Part shown: positions 52,103 through 61,282 of the stretch, piece by piece | How the letters are laid out: each line of letters starts with the position of its first letter | How positions within the stretch are numbered: the stretch's first letter is position 1 | Assembly: GCA_963779845.1 (NCBI GenBank) | Contig: CAVZZV010000005.1 | Location: 1,364,001-1,428,000 of the forward strand | Origin: CAVZZV01 sp963779845 | GTDB taxonomy: Bacteria > Bacteroidota > Bacteroidia > Bacteroidales > GCA-2748055 | Reading direction: 5' to 3' | DNA length: 64,000 nt | Translations under genes and position numbers: made by a program | The notes under the pieces: generated by a model | What the model was told of the DNA's origin: nothing | The model's input: the letters and a program-made list of their open reading frames with translations, nothing else | The model's database searches: none

Positions 52103-52990
52103 TTAAGGAATAATTATCCTCATTCGTTTCGGTTCTATTCGGAAAGTTACTTTGCCCATTATACAGAGGGGTTCTCCATCCAGATGCAGTTTTTTTTCCC
52201 CTTCCGGAAGGAACAAAGTCACCTCCCTAACCTTCTGGTGGTATACATACCTGCTCTTTTGAATTGTTCCCAAAAATGACATTAAGAGTAAAAGCGGCGC
52301 CTGATAACGGGGGAATTTCCGCACTATGGTTATATCAAGGAGGCCATCCACAACAGATGCTCCCGGGGCTATTTGAAAGCGATTACCAAATTGGGAAATA
52401 TTGGCTATGTTTATGAGAAAGGCTTCCGTTTCATGCTTTTCGCCATCAATGACCAGGCTATAGGCCACGGGTTGGTAAACCAAAAATGTCCGCAGCACCC
52501 TTCGGATGTAGGCCGGCAACCCCCGATGTTTCGAATTCATGAACAAGTGGGCGATATCTGCATCATATCCAATTCCGGATGTGCCAAAAAACGGCTTTTC
52601 GTTTACATATCCGATATCAATACTGGTTGGTCCAGAGTTATTTACTATTATATCGATTGCCCGTTTAAAATTGGATGGAATACCCAAATGCCTGGCTATC
52701 CCATTACCAGAACCAAAAGGTATAATGCCGAGAATTTTCCCGGAACCTAGAATAGCCTTTGCTACTTCATTAATAGTACCATCGCCTCCAACAGCCACCA
52801 GAATATCCGCTCCTCCTTTTATTTCTTTGCGGCTAAGCTCATAGGCATGATGCGGCCCATTGGAAAAGAGGATCCTAAAACTGAAGACTTCCTTATCAAG
52901 ATGATCCTGTAGGTACCTTACCAGATATTTTTTATTTTTCCCGCCGGCAATAGGATTTACGATAAAGCTAATTGACTTTTTCAGGGACAT
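52103..52990 (-). CDS. Diacylglycerol kinase family lipid kinase
   Basis: A 295-residue DagK/YegS-type lipid kinase. It has ISFIVNPIAGGKNKK at the start, the GGDGT nucleotide motif (68-72) in VAVGGDGTINEVAKAIL, and IIPFGSGNGIARHLGI. It phosphorylates a lipid, most likely diacylglycerol to phosphatidic acid, at the cytoplasmic face of the inner membrane. Its ATG overlaps the stop of the LTA-synthase-like gene by 1 nt (TAATG), so translation is coupled. Recycling of diacylglycerol left by that enzyme would explain the pairing. Confidence 0.92.
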   Translation of the reverse strand: MSLKKSISFIVNPIAGGKNKKYLVRYLQDHLDKEVFSFRILFSNGPHHAYELSRKEIKGGADILVAVGGDGTINEVAKAILGSGKILGIIPFGSGNGIARHLGIPSNFKRAIDIIVNNSGPTSIDIGYVNEKPFFGTSGIGYDADIAHLFMNSKHRGLPAYIRRVLRTFLVYQPVAYSLVIDGEKHETEAFLINIANISQFGNRFQIAPGASVVDGLLDITIVRKFPRYQAPLLLLMSFLGTIQKSRYVYHQKVREVTLFLPEGEKKLHLDGEPLCIMGKVTFRIEPKRMRIIIP

Positions 52991-54822
52991 TATTTTCGCT
53001 GGATAAAATCGTTGGATACGGTTTGTAAATATGCCTTTCCTTTAAGAATCAGATTCCCGGCATCCTTTCCTTCACTATCTAAAGTTTTATTATAAGAAAG
53101 ATCATAAATTAACCTGCTGGTGGAGTCCTTTACCCCAAATCCATTATTAAAAGCATAAAATACGAAAGAGGGGGAAAAGGGATTAAGAAGGTCTCTGGAA
53201 TAGGTGAATTTGCTTCGGTCGTAACCAAACTGGGCCAACAGGGTAGCCGGGATATCCGTTTGCGATCCGGACTTGGAAATTATTGAATCCCTCGTCACTG
53301 CCCCTCCCGTCCAATACATCGGGATATTAAACTTCTCATCCACAAAATTAGCCGTATTTCCAGGACTTCGGGATCCGTGATCAGCCAGGATTACAATCAG
53401 GGTTTTTTCCCACCAGTCACGGGTCCTGGCATCATCCAGGAATTCTTTCAATTTACTATCTGTGTAATGAAAGGCATTTCTGCTAAGGGCATCGCGGTCG
53501 GCCGTGCCAAAAACCGGCTCCGAAATCACATCATAGGGTTCATGGCTACTTAGGGTAAAGGCGGCATAAAAGAAGGGTTTCTCTTCTTTTTGAATCTCTT
53601 CCCCAATCTTTTTAAACAGATATTCATCCGGGACACCCCATTTTTGCCTCGGTATGTCCGCGGGGAAATCCTCTTCTGTGATGATGCGATCAATGGATTT
53701 ATTAGTAAAATAAGCTCTGAAATTGGCAAAATTGAGATTTCCACCGTAAAAAAAGGCTGTTGAAAACCCCGAGTCTGAAAAAACCTCAAATACGATAGGA
53801 AGAGACTGAACCTTATGTGGGTAATCGATAATGGACGTGGTAGGCTGGGCAGGAAATCCGCTAAAAATAGATACAAGCCCCTTGTCTGACCGGTCTCCGC
53901 TGGCATAGAGGTTTTCAAATACCAAACCATGATGATACAGGCTGTCCAGACCCGGCGTTATTCCCTTTTCTCCGCCCAGGGAAGAAATTATTTTATTTGA
54001 AAAACTTTCCAAAACGATTATTAGAACATTAGAGCCAGGTTTAATCAAGGCTTTCTCATTTACGGAAGGATAGGTCATAAGTTCTGAAAATATGGATTGT
54101 GCCTTTTCATTATCCATATATTCATGCCGGGTCTCCAGATTTTTTCTTTTAGTTATGGAATAGAGGGTATTCCAGGTTACATTAATCGCACTGTGGTTCG
54201 CAAAAAGGTTCTGGTGAAAATATACCCTGCCCAGATTAACGGGTGCTATACTTAAACCACCGCGCATGGGGATAATTAAGAGGAAAGAAAGCAGGAATCC
54301 TGTAATAAATACTTTCCAGGATGCCTCTTCACTATGAATGGCAGCCGGATTGCTAAAATAAAGATAGAACTTTAAGAAAAGAAAGTATAACAAAGCGAAA
54401 ATGACCAAAAGAATGGCAATTTCCGACACTTCTACCGAGGCGAAAGCTTCAGCCGGAGTTTTCAAATAAATCAAGGGACTGATATCCAGCTTGAATCCCC
54501 AATATGAATAGAGATTCATATCCACCACCCCAAGCAAAAGAACCACAAATAATATAAGATAGGTGTAGACATTAATTAGCTTTGCCCATAAATTCCGTTT
54601 CCCTCCCTGTTTAATGGCAAGCAATAAAGCCGGGAGAAAGCTGATATAAGCCGAGGTAGAAAAATCGAGAGGCAATCCATGGTACAGAATCCTGAACCAA
54701 TCTACCCAAATAAGCTGGAAAGACTCCTTATAATTAAAGAATAAAAAAAATATTTTTTGGACCAGGAAAACCATGACCCAAAATGTGAAATATTTTAAGA
54801 GAAAAATAACCCGGGACTTCAT
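52990..54822 (-). CDS. LTA synthase-family sulfatase/phosphoglycerol transferase
   Basis: A 610-residue inner-membrane protein with five predicted N-terminal helices (about 5-190) and an extracytoplasmic alkaline-phosphatase-fold domain (about 262-540). Motifs: LIIVLESFSNK (metal Glu), YASGDRSDKGL with Ser312 as the likely nucleophile in place of the Thr of Gram-positive LtaS, and LIVILADHGSRSPG (metal Asp-His). Members move glycerol-phosphate or phosphoethanolamine between lipids and glycans. The ATG at 54822 is preferred over the one at 54867 because a -7-like TATCTTTG sits at 54875-54882, too close to the earlier codon, and because MKSRVIFLLKYF is a typical family start. Confidence 0.88.
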   Translation of the reverse strand: MKSRVIFLLKYFTFWVMVFLVQKIFFLFFNYKESFQLIWVDWFRILYHGLPLDFSTSAYISFLPALLLAIKQGGKRNLWAKLINVYTYLILFVVLLLGVVDMNLYSYWGFKLDISPLIYLKTPAEAFASVEVSEIAILLVIFALLYFLFLKFYLYFSNPAAIHSEEASWKVFITGFLLSFLLIIPMRGGLSIAPVNLGRVYFHQNLFANHSAINVTWNTLYSITKRKNLETRHEYMDNEKAQSIFSELMTYPSVNEKALIKPGSNVLIIVLESFSNKIISSLGGEKGITPGLDSLYHHGLVFENLYASGDRSDKGLVSIFSGFPAQPTTSIIDYPHKVQSLPIVFEVFSDSGFSTAFFYGGNLNFANFRAYFTNKSIDRIITEEDFPADIPRQKWGVPDEYLFKKIGEEIQKEEKPFFYAAFTLSSHEPYDVISEPVFGTADRDALSRNAFHYTDSKLKEFLDDARTRDWWEKTLIVILADHGSRSPGNTANFVDEKFNIPMYWTGGAVTRDSIISKSGSQTDIPATLLAQFGYDRSKFTYSRDLLNPFSPSFVFYAFNNGFGVKDSTSRLIYDLSYNKTLDSEGKDAGNLILKGKAYLQTVSNDFIQRK

Positions 54823-54874
54823 CCATTCAAATTTTGGAATTGCCTGTAAAGATAGATGAATTTGCATAGGGCAT

Positions 54875-54913
54875 CAAAGATAATCTTCAATCCCATGGAG
54901 AAGATTATCTTTG
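54875..54913. promoter_or_regulatory. 14-bp inverted repeat with a -7-like element on each strand
   Basis: CAAAGATAATCTTC (54875-54888) and GAAGATTATCTTTG (54900-54913) pair perfectly around an 11-nt loop. Each arm contains TATCTTTG, which matches TAnnTTTG, one reading toward the sulfatase and one toward the YbaK gene. It may be a divergent promoter/operator. No -33 TTTG is present for either direction. Confidence 0.5.
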
Positions 54914-55045
54914 TAAAGGGGATTTGCCTAAAGGTTAAAAGCAAAAGATGCTAAGTTTTCAGCCAGGGGAGGCGAGGCATACATCTTTCCCTGCGTACCC
55001 TGCGGCTTACCAATTATTCTTATTGTCTTAAATATCTTAAATCAA

Positions 55046-55537
55046 ATGCTCAACGACAGACAGAAAGTTTTAGATTTTCTAACCCGGATAGACATCTCCT
55101 ATGAACTCTATGAACATCCTCCGGTGCCCACAGTGGATGAAGCATCAAAATACTGGAAAGATATTCCCTCTGCCCATTGCAAGAATCTCTTTTTTCGCAA
55201 CCATAAGGGGAACCGCCATTATCTGGTGATTATCGACCACAGGAAAACACTTGGAATTCATGAGTTGGAAAAAAGGCTTAAGCAGGGAAAGCTCAGCTTT
55301 GCTTCGGAGAAACGAATGGGAAAGTACCTTGGGGTCCGCCCGGGATCGGTGTCACTCTTCGGATTGATCAATGATCGTGAAAACCATGTCCATCTCTTTT
55401 TAGATTCCAGCCTTCAGGAGGCCGAAAATGTCAGTTTTCATCCAAACGATAATACCGCCACCCTGGTAATTTCCAGGGAGGGTTTTTTAAAATTTCTTGA
55501 GAATACCGGTAATTCAAGTGAATTCCTGGAACTATAA
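55046..55537 (+). CDS. YbaK/ProX-type aminoacyl-tRNA deacylase
   Basis: A 163-residue trans-editing domain of the YbaK/prolyl-tRNA deacylase family (YbaK/EbsC or ProX). Conserved text: YELYEHPPVPTVDEA, HCKNLFFRNHKGNRHYL with the catalytic Lys, and GVRPGSVSLFGLIND. It hydrolyses mischarged tRNA such as Ala-tRNA(Pro), keeping translation accurate. Single cytoplasmic gene, convergent with the cytochrome gene downstream. Confidence 0.92.
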   Translation: MLNDRQKVLDFLTRIDISYELYEHPPVPTVDEASKYWKDIPSAHCKNLFFRNHKGNRHYLVIIDHRKTLGIHELEKRLKQGKLSFASEKRMGKYLGVRPGSVSLFGLINDRENHVHLFLDSSLQEAENVSFHPNDNTATLVISREGFLKFLENTGNSSEFLEL

Positions 55538-55613
55538 ACCAATGGGAGGTCCCTCAATAAAAATAGGGTGACCGGACCAGAACCGGGCTTGCAGGCTCAG
55601 CAACGCTAACGTT

Positions 55614-55648
55614 CATTTTCATCCCGATAGCCATCGGAACAGAAAATG
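55614..55648. other. Interrupted hairpin between convergent genes
   Basis: CATTTTC (55614-55620) pairs with GAAAATG (55642-55648) and an inner CCGAT pairs with ATCGG. Small bulges separate the stems and there is no T run on either side, so terminator function is uncertain. Confidence 0.35.
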
Positions 55649-55666
55649 GAACACATGGAGAGACTT

Positions 55667-56215
55667 CTAATTTAATTTTTCCCTCACTGCACTTACCTGT
55701 TCTTTAGTAATCATAGTTGAAGCATTCCCGAAGCTATTTCTGATGTAGGTTAACAGATCTGCTATATCATTATCGCTCAGGAAATTATGGGGCGCCATAA
55801 ACTGATTATAGATTTCCCCCTTTACTTCTAGCGGGCCGGAGAGACCCGCAAGTATAATTTTTATTAATTCATCTTGTCCCCCATTGACCATGTCAGTGCC
55901 ATCAAGTGGAGGGTACATTCCCGGGTTCCCGCTTCCATCGGCCTGATGACAAGCTGAACAATAGGTAAGATAAACTTTCTTTCCATTAGCCAGTATACTT
56001 TCGGGAACATCGATCTTATTTTTCACCGTCTCAAGCCTCCCCTTTTCAGCATCTTTCTCATTTTTTGAGTGCCTATCCGATTTGGCACTGCAACTAAGAA
56101 GAATGAAGCTATATGCCAGGAGCAATGTAAAGAGAGCGGGAAAATGTTTGGAAATTCTTTTAATGATATCGTAAATAAAGCGTATAAAATTCTGTACTAG
56201 TCTTGAGCTTACCAT
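55667..56215 (-). CDS. Lipoprotein monohaem cytochrome c
   Basis: A 182-residue protein with a lipoprotein signal (LLLAYSFILLSC; lipidated Cys42). Haem site CSACH (Cys86, Cys89, His90) and a likely Met140 axial ligand in NQFMAPH define a class I cytochrome c. It follows the PQQ-type dehydrogenase by 57 nt on the same strand, so it is the likely electron acceptor of that enzyme. Membrane-anchored in the periplasm. Confidence 0.9.
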   Translation of the reverse strand: MVSSRLVQNFIRFIYDIIKRISKHFPALFTLLLAYSFILLSCSAKSDRHSKNEKDAEKGRLETVKNKIDVPESILANGKKVYLTYCSACHQADGSGNPGMYPPLDGTDMVNGGQDELIKIILAGLSGPLEVKGEIYNQFMAPHNFLSDNDIADLLTYIRNSFGNASTMITKEQVSAVREKLN

Positions 56216-56272
56216 TTAGAAAAGTTTGAAATGTTAGTCATTTAATGGACACTAAAAATACAAAGTTAACTG

Positions 56273-57547
56273 TTATTTCTGATAAATGACCTTCCAGATT
56301 TTGCCCTTCTCTGAATCAGATATATACAAGGCACCATCGGGTCCCTGGGCCAAACCCATAGGCCGGTATTTTGCTTTCGCCGGACTCATTATCTTCTCTT
56401 CGCCCGCGAAACCATCGGCAAATATTTCCCAATCTCCTGATGGATATTTTCCATCGAAGGGGACAAACACCACATAATAGCCCTCCTGTTCAATGGGACT
56501 CCGGTTCCATGAACCATGAAATGCGATGAAGGCACCATTTTTATATCTTTCAGGAAATAAATCACCCGTATAGAAAAGAAGGTCGTTCGGGGCAACATGT
56601 CCGGGAAAGGCCATAATGGGATCGTCAGCATTCTCGCATCTTCCTGTAATGTTCCTGTCGCCACCATATTCCGGACTTAATACCTTTCTACCCTGGAGCT
56701 GGTCATAGTAACAGTATGGCCATCCGCCATCGAAACCATCTTCGAGAAGAAAAAATTCCTCGGCAGGTAACAGAGCGTTATCTTCATCAGAATACATATC
56801 GGGAAAAAACTGCCCAAGTTGGTCCCTGCCATGTTGAACTACATATAAATAGCCGCTCTTCCGGTTCCAGTCCAGGGATATTGAATTTCTTATTCCGGTA
56901 GCATATCTGTGCCCATCCTTCACCTGGTCCTGATCTAAAGCATCATCCTTAAACTGCCAAATTCCTGCATGCCTTTCAAGTTGAGGGCAAGGATCGATCC
57001 CCGGAGAGTCTTTGGTCCGTGTGTGCTCCATACAGGCATTCGAAGGGGCTCCTACATTGACGTAAATATTGCCCTTATCATCGAAGGTAAAAGGCTTGTC
57101 GCTGTGCTGATTTTGTTCAGGAAAACCTGTTGCGATAATTTCAGGGCTATTTTCAGGCAAGAGGTCGTTCTCTTTCATTTTGTACCGTAGAACCAGGTTA
57201 TTCGAACTATGATACAGGTATCCTTTATGAATATCAATTCCAGTACCGGATTCCTCTCCAAAATATTTTATGATATCCGCCTTTGAATCATTATTTGTAT
57301 CCCTCAGGGCGACGATGCCTCCACCCTGATTGGGTCTGCGAAGAGACAAATAGATGTCCCCATTTTCAGCTACTGCAATATGGCGGCCACGACCTGTCTC
57401 CTCTACGACCACAACCGCAAGGAAGCCTTCCGGAAGGGTTAATGTTGAATCACTGGTTGAATTAACACGAGGGTCCTGAGCGGATTGCTGCATGCAAGAG
57501 AAAAAGGTAACTGTAAGAATACTAAGGAAAATCCCTAAAAGCTTCAT
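56273..57547 (-). CDS. PQQ-type sugar (sorbosone-like) dehydrogenase lipoprotein
   Basis: A 424-residue beta-propeller protein of the soluble glucose/L-sorbosone dehydrogenase family, with a lipoprotein signal (SILTVTFFSC; lipidated Cys18). Landmarks are GRGRHIAVAENGDIYLSL, ATGFPEQNQHSDKPFTFDDKG (the propeller His/Asp), ATGIRNSISLDWN and a C-terminal GLAQGPDGALYISDSEKGKIW. It oxidises an aldose or similar alcohol with PQQ; the substrate is unknown and no pqq synthesis genes are visible. It pairs with the cytochrome c gene downstream in the same operon. Confidence 0.87.
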   Translation of the reverse strand: MKLLGIFLSILTVTFFSCMQQSAQDPRVNSTSDSTLTLPEGFLAVVVVEETGRGRHIAVAENGDIYLSLRRPNQGGGIVALRDTNNDSKADIIKYFGEESGTGIDIHKGYLYHSSNNLVLRYKMKENDLLPENSPEIIATGFPEQNQHSDKPFTFDDKGNIYVNVGAPSNACMEHTRTKDSPGIDPCPQLERHAGIWQFKDDALDQDQVKDGHRYATGIRNSISLDWNRKSGYLYVVQHGRDQLGQFFPDMYSDEDNALLPAEEFFLLEDGFDGGWPYCYYDQLQGRKVLSPEYGGDRNITGRCENADDPIMAFPGHVAPNDLLFYTGDLFPERYKNGAFIAFHGSWNRSPIEQEGYYVVFVPFDGKYPSGDWEIFADGFAGEEKIMSPAKAKYRPMGLAQGPDGALYISDSEKGKIWKVIYQK

Positions 57548-57700
57548 GACTGCATGGATTAGTTAACATGAAATGGAATGGTCATAAGGTTTATTGAACA
57601 AACCCTCAAGGTAAACATTCAAATAAAGGGAAAGTTCATGTAACCAGAGAAGCTTTAAACCCTCAATATTGGTCCGCTAATCTGTCTCCTCTGCATTTCC

Positions 57701-59482
57701 TTAGAAACGGTTTCGTTCGACATAGTGAGTATGCAGAAGTTCATGAGCCTTGGGACTATTCGGAGAACCGAGAAAATCTTTGTAGACTTCAGCAATTTCA
57801 GGATTTTCGTGCGATTTTCTAAGAGGCATACCCATATCTTCCTCATAAATTGCTTTAGCGCGCTTTTCGCGGATTTTTGCATTTGTTGGAATAGGTTGTC
57901 CCCCACCACCAAGGCATCCTCCCGGACAGGCCATGATTTCAATAAAGTGGTAGTTTGCCCGTCCCTCCTTTACTGACTTCATCACCTCCCTGGCATTCAC
58001 CAGTCCATGGGCTACAGCACATTTCAGTTCCACCCCTTCGAGAAAGTCCCATTCCGGTTTGCAACCTTCTATTTTCACAGAAGCTTCACGAACACCTTCC
58101 ATACCACGGACAGGCATAATATTCAGGTCCTTAAAAGGCACCTCCCTTCCAGTAACAATCTCATAGGCAGTACGTAAAGCAGCTTCCATCACTCCTCCTG
58201 TTGCACCAAAAATAACTGCTGCTCCGGAAGATTCTCCCATAATGCTATCGTATTTCATTTCATCGAGCTTTCCAAAATTAATGCCGGCCTGACGGATCAT
58301 ACGCGCAAGCTCCCGTGTGGTTAACACGAAATCAACATCCTTATAGCCACTGGAGCGCATCTCAGGCCTGTCCGCTTCGAATTTTTTAGCCGTACAGGGC
58401 ATAATAGAGACGCTTACGATATTCTTGGGATCAATTTGTCGTTTAGAAGCGTAATAGGTTTTAGCCAGAGCACCGAACATCTGTTGGGGCGACTTGCAGG
58501 AAGATACATTTTTCAGGAATTCGGGGAATGTATGCTCTATAAATTTTATCCAGCCCGGAGAACAGGAGGTAGTAAGAGGAAGAGCAACCGTTTCATCCTT
58601 ATTAACCAGGACATTCTTCAGCCGGGTTAGCAGTTCTGTGCCCTCTTCCATAATAGTAAGGTCTGCGGTAAAATCGGTGTCCAGAACCGAATCAAACCCA
58701 AGTCTTTTTAGCGCTGCGACCATTTTTCCGGTAACCCGTTCACCGGCCTGAAGCCCCAGGGCTTCTCCCAATCCCACACGCACCGCTGGTGCAGTCTGGA
58801 CTACAACATGTTTGGAAGGATCCAGAATGGCATCCCAGACTTCATCTGTATAGCTTCGTTCTACAAGAGCGCCGGTGGGACAACGGTTAATGCACTGTCC
58901 ACAATTTGTACAGACCACTTCATGCATTGGTCTTTCAAAAAAACTGCTGATTTTCTGTTTGTTGCCTTTATAGGCCACTGCCAGGGCATTTACACCCTGC
59001 AGTTCAGCGCAGGTACGCACGCATCGCTGACAACGAATACATTTACTATCATCCTTAATCAATGAAGGAGAGGTACGGTCGATCATCCTGTCATGCCCGT
59101 TAATAAGATCGAGTAACAGATGATCACCGGTAGCATATTCATTGGCAAGAGCCTGAAGTTCGCAGGCTCCGTTTTTATAGCATTTAGTACAATCTGCATT
59201 ATGCTCCGAAAGCAGGAGTTCGATGATGTGCTTTCGGGCAGCACGGACCATAAGGCTGTTTGTATTAATTTCCATTCCCTCGGCTGCCGGGGTAGCACAG
59301 GCAGCCACAAGGGCTTTCCCACCTACCTGTTCTACCACACATACGCGGCAGTTTCCGGCAACACACAAATCCTGGTGATGGCAGAGGGTAGGAACGCGGA
59401 AATTGAGCTGCTTAGCGGCTTCGAGGATAGTTGCACCTTTTTCAACCGTAATATCGAGACCGTTAATTTTAAGGTTTATCAT
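57701..59482 (-). CDS. [FeFe] hydrogenase catalytic subunit (HndD/HydA type)
   Basis: A 593-residue hydrogenase large subunit. N-terminal [2Fe-2S] ligands Cys34, Cys45, Cys48, Cys62; a His94-Cys98-Cys101-Cys107 cluster; two [4Fe-4S] sets at Cys148/151/154/158 and Cys191/194/197/201. The H domain has L1 TSCSPGW (305-311), L2 MPCTAKKFE (361-369) and L3 EIMACPGGCLGGGGQP (515-530). The second L1 residue is Ser308 where the usual motif has Cys, a ligand in clostridial CpI numbering. It oxidises or evolves H2, linked through the NuoF-like subunit to NAD(P)H. No HydE/F/G maturases lie in the window. Confidence 0.94.
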   Translation of the reverse strand: MINLKINGLDITVEKGATILEAAKQLNFRVPTLCHHQDLCVAGNCRVCVVEQVGGKALVAACATPAAEGMEINTNSLMVRAARKHIIELLLSEHNADCTKCYKNGACELQALANEYATGDHLLLDLINGHDRMIDRTSPSLIKDDSKCIRCQRCVRTCAELQGVNALAVAYKGNKQKISSFFERPMHEVVCTNCGQCINRCPTGALVERSYTDEVWDAILDPSKHVVVQTAPAVRVGLGEALGLQAGERVTGKMVAALKRLGFDSVLDTDFTADLTIMEEGTELLTRLKNVLVNKDETVALPLTTSCSPGWIKFIEHTFPEFLKNVSSCKSPQQMFGALAKTYYASKRQIDPKNIVSVSIMPCTAKKFEADRPEMRSSGYKDVDFVLTTRELARMIRQAGINFGKLDEMKYDSIMGESSGAAVIFGATGGVMEAALRTAYEIVTGREVPFKDLNIMPVRGMEGVREASVKIEGCKPEWDFLEGVELKCAVAHGLVNAREVMKSVKEGRANYHFIEIMACPGGCLGGGGQPIPTNAKIREKRAKAIYEEDMGMPLRKSHENPEIAEVYKDFLGSPNSPKAHELLHTHYVERNRF

Positions 59483-59507
59483 GATTTTAAATTTTTTCTG
59501 TTAATAA

Positions 59508-60668
59508 TTAGTAGATAATCTCTTCCCTGAAATTGGCAACGATAGATTTAAATGCATTTCCAACAGACTGACCGAGACCACATTTGGAAGAGACCTTCAT
59601 GGTTTTGGCAAGTTTTATGAGCTCGTCCAGATACCTGGAATTTTTCTCACCCCTTTTTACAGCTTCCACCCCAAGCAACAATTGCTGGCAACCAACACGG
59701 CAAGGAGTACATTGCCCACAGGATTCTTCAGCGAAAAAGTCAAGGTAATTGTGCAGGACGTTGTACATCGAACGGGAACTGTTGAACAACTTCATTGATC
59801 CCCCGGTAGGAACTCCTTCGAATCCAATAATCGTATCATTGAACCTTTTTCTTGGAACACAAAAACCCGATGCCCCTCCAACCTGAACTGCCTTGGTATC
59901 CCCATCTCCGAAATCCTCCACGAAACGTTCAACGGTCATTCCCAATTCTAATTCATAAATACCGGGCACAGGGGTATCCCCTGAAACCGAAAACACTTTT
60001 GATCCTCTGGAATCGTGTGTGCCCATATCCTTAAAATGCTGTGACCCATGGGCAAGGATCATGACCGTGTAAACGAGGGTCTCTACATTATTAATTGCTG
60101 TGGGCTTACCAAACAACCCCGATGAAGTAGGATAAGGAGGTTTATTCCTGGGTTCCCCTCTTCTGCCTTCAATCGATTCAAACAGGGCAGATTCTTCGCC
60201 GCAAATGTAAGCACCACTCCCTAACCTTAGCTGAATATGGAAGTCGTGGCCAAGTTCCTTTACCAGACTGTGAAAAAGATCCAGTTCTTCCCTTAATTTG
60301 GGAACAAGAAATTTATATTCGCCTCTCAGATAAAGAAATCCTTCTTTGGCTCCGATGGCTTTGCTTGCTATAGCCATGCCGGCAAACACCTTACGGGGTA
60401 CCTCATCTAATATTTGCCTGTCTTTAAATGTTCCGGGTTCTCCTTCGTCTGCATTGCAAACAATATATTTTACCGGTTCCTTTTCCGCTGCGGTGAATTG
60501 CCATTTCATGCCTGTCGGAAATCCCGCTCCCCCGCGACCCCTCAAGCCTGAATCGAGGACCTCCTTAAGGATCTGTTCTGGCTTCATCTTAAAGACTTTT
60601 ATCAACAACTCTTTGGTATTGCAACTTTCGAAAATAAGGTCTACTCGTTTTAATAGTGCAGTTTTCAT
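59508..60668 (-). CDS. NuoF-like diaphorase subunit of the hydrogenase (HydB/HndC type)
   Basis: The 386-residue flavin subunit that oxidises or reduces NAD(P)H and passes electrons to HydA. It has the FMN/NAD region GRGGAGFPTG (44-53) and NKPPYPTSSGLFGKPTAINN (in part) and the [4Fe-4S] set Cys317, Cys320, Cys323, Cys363 in CGQCTPC. Unlike the bifurcating HydB/HndC proteins of about 590 residues, it lacks both the N-terminal thioredoxin-like [2Fe-2S] domain and the C-terminal ferredoxin domain. It lies 25 nt before hydA. Confidence 0.93.
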   Translation of the reverse strand: MKTALLKRVDLIFESCNTKELLIKVFKMKPEQILKEVLDSGLRGRGGAGFPTGMKWQFTAAEKEPVKYIVCNADEGEPGTFKDRQILDEVPRKVFAGMAIASKAIGAKEGFLYLRGEYKFLVPKLREELDLFHSLVKELGHDFHIQLRLGSGAYICGEESALFESIEGRRGEPRNKPPYPTSSGLFGKPTAINNVETLVYTVMILAHGSQHFKDMGTHDSRGSKVFSVSGDTPVPGIYELELGMTVERFVEDFGDGDTKAVQVGGASGFCVPRKRFNDTIIGFEGVPTGGSMKLFNSSRSMYNVLHNYLDFFAEESCGQCTPCRVGCQQLLLGVEAVKRGEKNSRYLDELIKLAKTMKVSSKCGLGQSVGNAFKSIVANFREEIIY

Positions 60669-60746
60669 GCGTATAATTTTTTCAGTTTTGTATAATGATA
60701 TTTAAAGAAAATCAGTGCCCGCCAGACTGGAACAGTCCGGGCTCTG

Positions 60747-61211
60747 CTACTTTTTCATGTACTCCTGGAGGATTTCAGTCACCTTCGCGGGAGTAAGCCC
60801 TGTGTATGGGGTATCGTTGATCAGCATCGCCGGTGCTTTATGGCACCACCCGATGCAATTCGTTTCGAGAAGGCTAAAGCGTTTATCGCTGCTCGTTTCC
60901 CCAACTTTCAGTTTAAGCATGTCCTGGATGGTATGAAGGATTTCATTTTTTCCTTTCATGGAACAGGATATTGTTTTACAAATACGGATAACATATTTCC
61001 CTCTCTCTTCAATGTCAAGGAAAGTGTAAAATGAGGCTGTACCATATACCTCTGCTGAAGATATGTCCAGTTCCTTTGCTACCTGAATCAACGCAGAATC
61101 TGTAAGATAATTGGAACCTTCGATGATGTCCTGCAGAATCGGGATCAAACTTTCGCGTTTCCGGCCATGTTTGTCTGCAAGCTTTTTAATGAGAATGGCT
61201 TCGAGTGGCAT
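60747..61211 (-). CDS. NuoE-like [2Fe-2S] subunit of the hydrogenase (HydC/HndA type)
   Basis: A 154-residue thioredoxin-fold [2Fe-2S] protein. Ligands are Cys78 and Cys83 (CKTISC) and Cys119 and Cys123 (CIGWC). SSAEVYGTASFYTF matches the NuoE family. It transfers electrons near the flavin site of the NuoF-like subunit. It is the first gene of the three-gene operon nuoE-like, nuoF-like, hydA; promoter upstream. Confidence 0.94.
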   Translation of the reverse strand: MPLEAILIKKLADKHGRKRESLIPILQDIIEGSNYLTDSALIQVAKELDISSAEVYGTASFYTFLDIEERGKYVIRICKTISCSMKGKNEILHTIQDMLKLKVGETSSDKRFSLLETNCIGWCHKAPAMLINDTPYTGLTPAKVTEILQEYMKK

Positions 61212-61282
61212 AAATTTAAGGTTTATTAGTGAGTCTTGAGAATTTTAATGTTTTTTGTTATTTAATTAACAATAAAACGCCT

